The notes beneath the pieces are model-generated. The model had not been told where the DNA came from and made no database searches. It saw nothing but the letters and a program-made list of their open reading frames with translations. From Actinomycetota bacterium (GTDB lineage: Bacteria > Actinomycetota > Thermoleophilia > Gaiellales > Gaiellaceae): a DNA stretch of 5,662 nt. The stretch is from positions 1-5,662 of the forward strand of contig VAYE01000024.1 of assembly GCA_005883235.1 (NCBI GenBank). The letters are read 5' to 3'. A program made the translations under genes and the position numbers. How positions within the stretch are numbered: position 1 is the stretch's first letter; the number at the start of each line of letters is the position of its first letter. Below are positions 1 to 4,781 of this stretch, piece by piece.

Positions 1-1088
1 GCGAGCTCGATGAAGTGCGCGCCCTTCTGCGACGACTCGGCGAAGAGGACGCCGTTCGATGCCAGGATCCCGACCTGGTAGCCCTCGATCCGCGCCCAGC
101 CGCAAACCAGTGTCTCGCCGTAGAGCGCCTTGAACTCGTCGAAGCGGCTCCCGTCGACGATCCGCGCGACCAGCTCCCGCGGGTCGACCTGGTGGCGGAA
201 GTCCTCCGGCACGAGGCCGTACAGCTCGGACGGGTCCTCCGCGGGCGGCTCTGCCGGGGCCACGTCCCAGTGACTGCCACTGCGTGCGGGGAGGTGCGAG
301 ACGATCTGCCGCAGGAGCGCGAGCGCGTGCTCGTCCGAGGTCGCGTAGTGGTCGGCGACCCCCGACCGGCGCGTGTGGACGTCGGCGCCGCCGAGCTCCT
401 CGGCGCTCACCTCCTGGCCGGTCGCCGCCTTCACGAGCGGCGGCCCGCCGATGAAGATCGTGCCCGTGCCGCGGACGATGATCGTCTCGTCGCTCATCGC
501 GGGCACGTAGGCGCCCCCGGCCGTGCAGGAGCCCATGACGGCGGCGATCTGCGGGATCCCGAGCGCCGAGAGCCGCGCCTGGTTGAAGAAGATCCGGCCG
601 AAGTGGTCGCGGTCGGGGAAGACCTCGTCCTGGAGCGGCAGGAAGGCGCCGCCGGAGTCGACGAGGTAGAGGCAGGGGAGGCGGTTCTGGCGCGCGATCT
701 CCTGCGCGCGCAGGTGCTTCTTCACCGTGATCGGGAAGTACGTGCCGCCCTTGACCGTCGCGTCGTTCGCGACGACCACGCATTCGCGGCCCTCGACGAC
801 GCCGATGCCGGTGACGATGCCGGCGCCCGGTGCCTGTCCCTCGTACATGTCCCATGCGGCCAACGCCGAGAGCTCGAGGAAGGCGCTGTCGGGGTCGACG
901 AGCCGGTCGATCCGCTCACGTGCCGTGAGCTTCCCGCGCGCGCGGTGCCGCTCGAGCGCCCGCGCACCGCCGCCGCGGGCGACGAGCCCCGTCCGCTCCC
1001 GCAGCTCCGCGACGAGCGCCTCCATGCGCTCGCGCCGCCGCGCGTAGTCGTCGGACGCGCGCTCGACCTGCGAGCTCAGAACGGCCAT
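1..1088 (-). CDS. Acyl-CoA carboxylase carboxyltransferase (beta) subunit, methylcrotonyl-CoA carboxylase type, partial
   Basis: Carboxyltransferase half of a biotin-dependent acyl-CoA carboxylase, cytoplasmic; it moves the carboxyl group from carboxybiotin to an acyl-CoA. The best family fit is 3-methylcrotonyl-CoA carboxylase beta (leucine degradation). Reading from the ATG at 1088 gives 362 residues with no stop before the window edge, so the last third is missing (the family is usually about 530-560 aa). Visible family motifs: [20 protein letters not shown] at 107-126, [20 protein letters not shown] at 142-161, the oxyanion-type loop [16 protein letters not shown] at 186-201, [20 protein letters not shown] at 214-233, and [17 protein letters not shown] at 346-362. 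The SSQKGAHFI segment and the [12 protein letters not shown] segment favour methylcrotonyl- (or geranyl-) over propionyl-CoA carboxylase. No strong Shine-Dalgarno precedes the ATG; a TAGGCT hexamer lies 8 bases upstream of it on this strand and could be a -10. The gene is divergent from the XRE-TPR gene and probably unrelated to it. Exact substrate is uncertain. Confidence 0.93.
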   Translation of the reverse strand, partial: MAVLSSQVERASDDYARRRERMEALVAELRERTGLVARGGGARALERHRARGKLTARERIDRLVDPDSAFLELSALAAWDMYEGQAPGAGIVTGIGVVEGRECVVVANDATVKGGTYFPITVKKHLRAQEIARQNRLPCLYLVDSGGAFLPLQDEVFPDRDHFGRIFFNQARLSALGIPQIAAVMGSCTAGGAYVPAMSDETIIVRGTGTIFIGGPPLVKAATGQEVSAEELGGADVHTRRSGVADHYATSDEHALALLRQIVSHLPARSGSHWDVAPAEPPAEDPSELYGLVPEDFRHQVDPRELVARIVDGSRFDEFKALYGETLVCGWARIEGYQVGILASNGVLFAESSQKGAHFIEL

Positions 1089-1208
1089 CGAAGCGGAGCC
1101 TAACGCGCAGCCGAGGGAGCGGACCCTCCCCCGGACGGGGGGCGAGGCGTGCCCCGAACGCGGGATGACGGCCCGCCGCCGCCGACACACGCTGAGTCTG
1201 GGTTTTCG
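1089..1208. promoter_or_regulatory. Divergent intergenic region with short G/C palindromes
   Basis: This gap separates the minus-strand carboxylase gene from the plus-strand XRE-TPR gene and must hold at least one promoter. It contains GAGGG (1113-1117) facing CCCTC (1124-1128), and a run of C (1128-1132) facing a run of G (1137-1141) that continues as CCT (1125-1127) against AGG (1145-1147) past a 3-nt bulge. Such short palindromes could be an operator for the XRE protein, but in sequence this GC-rich they can also arise by chance. I see no convincing -35/-10 pair for the plus strand. For the minus strand, TAGGCT (complement of 1097-1102) fits a TAnnnT -10 close to the carboxylase start. Confidence 0.3.
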
Positions 1209-2552
1209 ATGGACCGCCGCGCCCCCACCGTCGCCGCAACGGCGCCGCCGCTCGCTACCCCCGACCCGGGGCTCGGCGAGCGCGTCCGCCGGCTTCGCAA
1301 CGCCCGCGGGCTGACGCAGACCGAGCTGGCGGAGGCGCGCGTCTCGAAGGAGTACATCAGCCAGATCGAGACCGGGAAGACGCGGCCGACGTCGCAGACG
1401 CTCGAGTGGCTCGCGGATCGCCTCGGCGTCGACACGCACTACCTCGCCGACGGCGTCTCCGACCGCGACCACCGCGAGCACGAGGCGGTCGTCTCCCGGG
1501 CCGAGGACGCGGTAGGCGAGAAGCGCTACGGCGACGCGGTCGACCTGATCGGCGGCCTCTCGCGGGCGCCTGCCTCCCCGGAGCTCCATCTGCGCGCGCT
1601 CTTCGCCGAGAGCTGGGGGCGCATGTACCTCGGCGAGCTCAAGCCGGCGCTCGACCGGCTGGAGCGCGCACGCGCAGTGGCCGCGGGCGACGCGTTCGGC
1701 GACGTCCACCGCGCCGAGGTCCTCTATCGCCTCGCGTGCTGCCGGTACAAGCTGAACCACGTCGAGCAGGCGCTCAACGACTTCAGCGCCGCGCTCGAGC
1801 TCGCCGACCGGTCGGGCGAGAGCTGCGACCGGCTCCGCGCTCACATCCTCGAGTGGCGCTCGCGCTGCTACCGGCGCCATCGCGACTGGGAGGCGGCACG
1901 GGAGGACATCGACCGCGCGCTCGAGCTCGCCGAGGCGCTGAGCGACGACGAGACGATCGCGCACGTCCACTTCCAGGCCTCGCTCGTCGCCGAGCGGAAC
2001 GGCAGCTGGGCGCAGGCGCGCACGTACTCGCAGCGGGCGAAGGAGCTCTACGAGGCCGTCGACGACCCCGTCAACGTCGGCCGGCTCCTGAACAACCTCG
2101 GCTGCCTGAGCTTCCTGCTCGGGCACAAGGACCAGGCCGTCGAGCAGCTCAAGGACGCCTTTCGGATCGCGCTCGAGGTGGGCGACCCGGCCGACGGCGC
2201 GCAGGCCGTCTCCTCGCTCGCCGACGTGCACCTCCGCAGCGGCGAGCTCGAGCTGGCGGAGCGCCAGGCGCGCCACGCGCTCGAGATCCTCGACGGGCGC
2301 GTCGACTACCTCTCCGAGATCGGCATGGCCACGATCGTCCTCGGTCGCGCCCTCATGGGACAGGGCCGCCTGGACGAGGCCGAGCAGGCCTTCACCGGCG
2401 CCGAGACGAGCTTCACCGAGCTTTCCTCCATCAGCCATACCGCGCTCGCGTGGACGGCGAGGGGCGACCTCGCCCTCGAGCGCGGCGACGTCCGCGGGGC
2501 CGGCGAGCTCTTCCGCCGTGCCGCCGAAGCCCTCCAGGAGAACGTCTTCTAA
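1209..2552 (+). CDS. XRE-family HTH transcriptional regulator with C-terminal TPR repeats (RRNPP-like receptor candidate)
   Basis: Predicted cytoplasmic DNA-binding regulator of 447 aa. Residues 22-79 form an XRE/Cro-type helix-turn-helix ([20 protein letters not shown], then [17 protein letters not shown], then [10 protein letters not shown]). From about residue 85 to the end the protein is helical with TPR-like pairs; the clearest are near 169-199, 212-242, 252-283, 292-322, 332-361, 372-402 and 411-443, each with the small-residue/A-x-x-x-F/A-L pattern. There is no transmembrane segment or enzyme domain. HTH plus TPR is the architecture of PlcR, NprR, PrgX and AimR, which bind imported peptides; the length is close to NprR (423 aa). 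An asparagine pair (N295-N296) in a TPR first helix is of the sort that contacts peptide backbones in that family (inference). A secreted-peptide gene starts 18 bp after the stop, supporting a receptor role. I chose the ATG at 1209; an in-frame GTG at 1149 would add 20 low-complexity residues ahead of the HTH. Neither start has a strong Shine-Dalgarno. A general stress or developmental XRE-TPR regulator without a peptide ligand is the alternative. Confidence 0.88.
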   Translation: MDRRAPTVAATAPPLATPDPGLGERVRRLRNARGLTQTELAEARVSKEYISQIETGKTRPTSQTLEWLADRLGVDTHYLADGVSDRDHREHEAVVSRAEDAVGEKRYGDAVDLIGGLSRAPASPELHLRALFAESWGRMYLGELKPALDRLERARAVAAGDAFGDVHRAEVLYRLACCRYKLNHVEQALNDFSAALELADRSGESCDRLRAHILEWRSRCYRRHRDWEAAREDIDRALELAEALSDDETIAHVHFQASLVAERNGSWAQARTYSQRAKELYEAVDDPVNVGRLLNNLGCLSFLLGHKDQAVEQLKDAFRIALEVGDPADGAQAVSSLADVHLRSGELELAERQARHALEILDGRVDYLSEIGMATIVLGRALMGQGRLDEAEQAFTGAETSFTELSSISHTALAWTARGDLALERGDVRGAGELFRRAAEALQENVF

Positions 2553-2555
2553 GGG

Positions 2556-2565
2556 AAGGAGGTGA
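2556..2565 (+). promoter_or_regulatory. Exceptionally strong Shine-Dalgarno for the 45-aa peptide gene
   Basis: AAGGAGGTGA is a ten-base match to the complement of the 16S rRNA 3' end and ends 5 bases before the GTG at 2571. No other gene in the window has a comparable site; the regulator immediately upstream has almost none. This decides the start of the small gene and argues that it is genuinely and heavily translated. Confidence 0.85.
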
Positions 2566-2570
2566 CGAAC

Positions 2571-2708
2571 GTGCTGCGGAAACTGGCCCTCCTCGTCGCG
2601 GTTGCCGCGCTCGGGCTCTCGCTCGCCGGCGCTGCAGGCGCGAAGAACAACAAGCCGCCGAACGGCAACGCCTACGGTCACGGCTCGAGCTTCGCGGACG
2701 GTCGCTAG
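2571..2708 (+). CDS. Small secreted peptide precursor (45 aa), candidate signalling propeptide
   Basis: A 45-codon gene from GTG to TAG, 18 bp downstream of the XRE-TPR regulator and in the same apparent operon. Residues 1-4 (MLRK) give a positive N-region, 5-18 ([14 protein letters not shown]) a hydrophobic core, and AGAAGA at 19-24 an A-x-A signal-peptidase I site, so cleavage is likely after A24. The predicted mature part is 21 residues: [14 protein letters not shown] (25-38) then SSFADGR (39-45). It has no cysteine, so it is neither a lipoprotein nor a disulfide peptide. The precursor size matches RRNPP propeptides of Firmicutes (PapR 48 aa, NprX 43 aa, AimP 43 aa), which also sit just after their receptor genes. 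Translation is driven by the strongest ribosome-binding site in the window. I infer a Sec-exported communication peptide whose processed fragment, probably from the C-terminal half, is re-imported to bind the upstream TPR protein. Alternatives are a small exported structural peptide or an antimicrobial peptide. I do not recognise the sequence from a named family. Confidence 0.8.
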   Translation: MLRKLALLVAVAALGLSLAGAAGAKNNKPPNGNAYGHGSSFADGR

Positions 2709-2720
2709 CAGCGACCGTCC
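2696..2720 (+). terminator. Perfect 11-bp hairpin overlapping the peptide stop codon
   Basis: GGACGGTCGCT (2696-2706) is the exact reverse complement of AGCGACCGTCC (2710-2720), with a 3-nt loop. No T-tract follows, so it is not a classical intrinsic terminator, but T-less hairpins are common at transcript ends in high-GC actinobacteria. The left arm is made of the last codons of the peptide gene (Asp-Gly-Arg) and the first base of its TAG stop. It could end the regulator-peptide transcript, protect its 3' end, or slow ribosomes at the stop. The short loop and pure symmetry also allow a DNA-level protein site. Confidence 0.6.
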
Positions 2721-2735
2721 ACGGCCTCGCGTGAG

Positions 2736-2741
2736 TACGCT
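2736..2741 (+). promoter_or_regulatory. Possible -10 element (TACGCT) for the 135-aa protein gene
   Basis: TACGCT matches the actinobacterial TAnnnT pattern and ends 9 bases before the GTG at 2751. Transcription would start at or just before the start codon, giving a leaderless mRNA; this fits the lack of any Shine-Dalgarno there. No clear -35 is seen. The site also implies that this gene is transcribed separately from the regulator-peptide pair. Confidence 0.4.
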
Positions 2742-2750
2742 GGCGTCGCC

Positions 2751-3158
2751 GTGCCTGCGCCGTGGCTCGCCGACCTCGAGCGCACCCTTGCCGAGGGCGA
2801 CGAGGACAGCCTCGCGATCGCGGTCGTCGTCCTCGCGTCGGTTGCCGGCGCGAACGTACGCCTCGACGGCGAGGAACGGGACGGCGCCGTCCGCCGCGCC
2901 CTGCTCCTCCTCGCCGCGGGCGGCGATCCGAACCGCGGCCTCGACCTCGGCGGGCGCGCCGTCCGCGCGCTCGCGACCGACCTCGGCGACCTCGATCGCC
3001 GCGAGATCCTGACCTCGGCGCTCGCCGAGCTCGCCGCCGAGGCGCAGGGACTGCCGCACGTGAGCGAGGCGCTCCGCGGCCTGCTCGACGCGCCCGAAAT
3101 CGCGTGGCGCGCGTATGCCTGCTCGCTCCTTGCGGCCGAGCTCGGCACCGACAACTGA
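2751..3158 (+). CDS. Hypothetical alpha-helical protein, 135 aa
   Basis: I do not recognise this protein. It runs from GTG at 2751 to TGA at 3156-3158, is strongly acidic at the N terminus ([13 protein letters not shown]) and is predicted almost entirely helical. A nonpolar stretch at about 18-28 (LASVAGA and the run before it) is too short and too broken by charged surroundings to be a confident membrane segment. There is no signal peptide, cysteine cluster or catalytic motif; the only cysteine is near the C terminus ([12 protein letters not shown]). Codon use matches the neighbours, and the frame stays open with strong third-position G/C, so it is likely real. Upstream is a leaderless-type -10; downstream lies the structured region at 3171-3270. 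It sits between two XRE-TPR regulators on the same strand, so it could be a regulated target or accessory protein of the cluster, but nothing in the sequence gives it a function. Confidence 0.75.
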   Translation: MPAPWLADLERTLAEGDEDSLAIAVVVLASVAGANVRLDGEERDGAVRRALLLLAAGGDPNRGLDLGGRAVRALATDLGDLDRREILTSALAELAAEAQGLPHVSEALRGLLDAPEIAWRAYACSLLAAELGTDN

Positions 3159-3170
3159 AGTATGCACCTC

Positions 3171-3185
3171 TCGCCTCCCAGGCGA
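3171..3185 (+). repeat. Small hairpin after the 135-aa gene
   Basis: TCGCCT (3171-3176) pairs with AGGCGA (3180-3185) over a CCC loop and is followed by TTCCTT. It lies 13 bases after the stop codon of the 135-aa gene. Alone it is a weak terminator candidate; together with the 69-nt hairpin that follows it probably forms the transcript end. Confidence 0.35.
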
Positions 3186-3201
3186 TTCCTTCGGGGCCAG
3201 G

Positions 3202-3270
3202 AGACGAGCCGGGCGCTCTGACCGGGCTAGGCGCTGCGGCGACGCCTAGCCCGAGGCGCCCGGCTCGTCT
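3202..3270. terminator. 69-nt two-tier inverted repeat, probable strong terminator or structured RNA element
   Basis: The outer arms AGACGAGCCGGGCGC (3202-3216) and GCGCCCGGCTCGTCT (3256-3270) are exact 15-bp reverse complements. Inside them CGGGCTAGGCG (3223-3233) and CGCCTAGCCCG (3243-3253) form a further perfect 11-bp stem, with a 6-by-2 internal loop between the tiers and a 9-nt apical loop. The 26 G/C-rich pairs make it the most stable structure in the window. There is no T-tract, as is usual for actinobacterial terminators. The position after the 135-aa gene and before the promoter region of the second XRE-TPR gene favours a terminator acting on transcription from the left. A dispersed palindromic repeat element is the main alternative. 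Confidence 0.65.
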
Positions 3271-3419
3271 GCCGACTTCCCGTTTCGAGCCGCTCCTAAG
3301 CGATCGACGAAGTCCCTGCCTCGCGTGGAGAAGGTAATCGTCACGCGATTGTGACAAAGCTGTCGCGAGGCAAAGACGTCCGTTGACGTTGCAAGAAACG
3401 CAAAGGCACCATCACGCTC
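3271..3419 (+). promoter_or_regulatory. Promoter/operator region of the second XRE-TPR gene with several palindromes
   Basis: This stretch is visibly less GC-rich than the rest and carries no credible gene. It holds TGCCTCGCG (3317-3325) facing CGCGAGGCA (3364-3372), an exact 9-bp inverted repeat. Between those arms lie two overlapping palindromes: AATCG-N5-CGATT (3336-3350) and GTCAC-N6-GTGAC (3340-3355). A fourth, ACGTC-N4-GACGT, spans 3376-3389 and overlaps TTGACG (3383-3388), a fair -35 hexamer, although no good -10 is seen 16-18 bases downstream. AAAGG (3402-3406) lies 13 bases before the GTG at 3420 and is a weak, distant ribosome site. The density of dyads suggests operator sites, perhaps for the XRE proteins themselves. 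Confidence 0.5.
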
Positions 3420-4748
3420 GTGCGCGACCTCGACGTAGCGGCCGGCGAGGAGTCGATCGGCACGCGAATCCGGCGCCTCCGGCTCGACCGGGGGCTGTCG
3501 CAGCGGGAGCTGTCGGGCCCCGGCGTGTCGTACGCATACGTCTCGCGGATCGAGGCGGGACAGCGGGAGCCGTCCCTGAAGGCGCTCCGGATCCTGGCGC
3601 GGAAGCTGCGCGTGTCGCTCGAGCTGCTGGAGACCGGTGCGGCGGTCTCCGATGCTCAGGACCGCCAGCTGCGCCTGGCGGACGCGGAGCTCGAGCTGAG
3701 CCTGGGCACCGACCTCCGCGCGGCGGAGGAGAGCTTCCGCGCCCTCCTCGTCGACGCCCGTGAGAGCGGCGACACGTACGTCGAGGCGCGGGCGCGCGCC
3801 GGGCGCGGGATCGCGCTCTCGGCGCTCGGCGAGGCGCGTGGAGCGGTCGCGGAGCTCGAGCGCGCGCTTGACACCGAGGCGGCCGTGCCCGAGCTCCGCC
3901 CGGAGGCCTACCGGGCGCTCGCCTGCGCCTACCGCGAGCTCGGGATGCCGCAGCGGGCGGTCGCGCTCCTCGAGCGTTGCGTCGAGGAGCTGGGACAGCG
4001 GCCGCCGGGCGACGAGGCGAGCACCGCGCTCTACACGACGTACCTGAGCCAGGCGCTCGAGGAGCGCGGTGAGGCGGCGGGCGCGCGAATCGCGCTCCTC
4101 GAGGCGAGGGAACGGCTGGAGGCGATCGGCGACGCCCGCGCCCGCATCCGGCTCTACTGGTCGCTCGCCCGCGCGGCCGCCGAGAAGCGGCACTTCGACC
4201 GCTCGCTCGCGTACACGTGGCGTGCCGTCGCGCTCCTCGAGGCGAACGAGGACACCGTCGAGCTCGCGCGCGCTCATCTGACCTGCGCCAGGATGCTCGT
4301 CGAGGAAGGCCAGGGCGAGTCCGCCGGAACGCATCTGGAGCGGGCGGAGTGGCTGCTCCAGCTCGCCGGCGAGCCGGCCGAGCTCGGCGTCCTGCGGACG
4401 GCGCAGTCGCGCTGGGCGGCGGAGGTCGGCCGCGTCGACGAGGCGCTCGAGCGGGCGCGGGAGGCGGTCGAGATCCTGGAGGGCGACGAGGCCCAGGGCG
4501 GCGCGTGGTACGCGCTCGGCGTCGCCCACGCGCTCCGGAACGAGACGGACGAGGCCGACGCCGCCTTCCGCAGCGCGGTCGACCACCTCGCCCGGGGCGG
4601 CGACTGGCGCGAGGCCGCACGCGCGTCGAGGGAGTGGGCCCGCGCGCTCCGCACCGCCGGTCGCGAGACGGAGGCGTTCGAGGTGATGGAGCAGGCGACG
4701 CTCCTGACGGTGCGCGGCATGGGCGCCGAGGCCCGCCGGGCTCACTGA
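3420..4748 (+). CDS. Second XRE-family HTH regulator with TPR repeats
   Basis: Predicted cytoplasmic transcriptional regulator of 442 aa, starting at GTG 3420; no in-frame start lies closely upstream. Residues 13-73 are an XRE helix-turn-helix (IGTRIRRLRLDRGLSQRELS, VSYAYVSRIEAGQREPS, LKALRILARKLRV). Aligned by eye, about 27 of 61 positions match the HTH of the first regulator. From about 85 to 430 there are TPR-like helical pairs, for example ARAGRGIALSALGEARGAVA near 125-144 and RLYWSLARAAAEKRHFDRSL near 243-262. There is no membrane or enzymatic segment. Unlike the first regulator it has no small secreted-peptide gene behind it: only 33 bases separate its TGA from the cyclase gene. It may sense another ligand, share the peptide at 2571-2708, or act through protein-protein contacts; the sequence does not say which. 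A palindrome-rich region upstream could be its operator. Its helices lack the paired-asparagine motif (LLNNLG) of the first protein. Confidence 0.87.
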   Translation: MRDLDVAAGEESIGTRIRRLRLDRGLSQRELSGPGVSYAYVSRIEAGQREPSLKALRILARKLRVSLELLETGAAVSDAQDRQLRLADAELELSLGTDLRAAEESFRALLVDARESGDTYVEARARAGRGIALSALGEARGAVAELERALDTEAAVPELRPEAYRALACAYRELGMPQRAVALLERCVEELGQRPPGDEASTALYTTYLSQALEERGEAAGARIALLEARERLEAIGDARARIRLYWSLARAAAEKRHFDRSLAYTWRAVALLEANEDTVELARAHLTCARMLVEEGQGESAGTHLERAEWLLQLAGEPAELGVLRTAQSRWAAEVGRVDEALERAREAVEILEGDEAQGGAWYALGVAHALRNETDEADAAFRSAVDHLARGGDWREAARASREWARALRTAGRETEAFEVMEQATLLTVRGMGAEARRAH

Positions 4749-4769
4749 TTCTCACGGCACCGCTCGCAG

Positions 4770-4775
4770 TACAGT
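4770..4775 (+). promoter_or_regulatory. Probable -10 element (TACAGT) for a leaderless cyclase transcript
   Basis: TACAGT fits TAnnnT closely and ends 6 bases before the GTG at 4782, the spacing expected if transcription begins at the start codon. No Shine-Dalgarno is present between them. The gene can therefore be transcribed on its own although it lies only 33 bp after the second XRE-TPR gene. No good -35 is visible. Confidence 0.5.
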
Positions 4776-4781
4776 CGGCGC

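Noticed and set aside
15..1103. Long open frame on the plus strand opposite the carboxylase gene (362 codons)
   Set aside because: Antisense shadow of the carboxyltransferase gene, whose minus-strand translation shows clear family motifs; the plus-strand product is low-complexity R/A/D/V-rich with no recognisable domain.
3162..3221. 19-codon ATG ORF just after the 135-aa gene
   Set aside because: No ribosome-binding site, no signal peptide, and it runs into the left arm of the 69-nt hairpin.
3340..3355. GTCAC-N6-GTGAC considered as a CRP-type cAMP receptor site
   Set aside because: CRP sites are TGTGA-N6-TCACA; here the half-sites are in the opposite orientation, so the resemblance is only superficial.
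2431..3357. 308-codon open frame on the minus strand
   Set aside because: Crosses three plus-strand genes and two hairpins and gives an arginine-rich low-complexity product; typical frame shadow.
3351..3386. 11-codon micro-ORF (MTKLSRGKDVR) in the leader of the second XRE-TPR gene, considered as a second signal or leader peptide
   Set aside because: No Shine-Dalgarno at a useful distance, no hydrophobic export signal, and it overlaps palindromes that explain the sequence equally well.
3246..4745. 499-codon open frame on the minus strand
   Set aside because: Antisense shadow of the second XRE-TPR gene and its upstream region. Arginine- and leucine-rich product without domains; high GC leaves such frames open.
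4749..4781. Search for a secreted-peptide gene behind the second XRE-TPR regulator
   Set aside because: Only 33 bases separate it from the cyclase start, which is too short for a peptide precursor; none is present.
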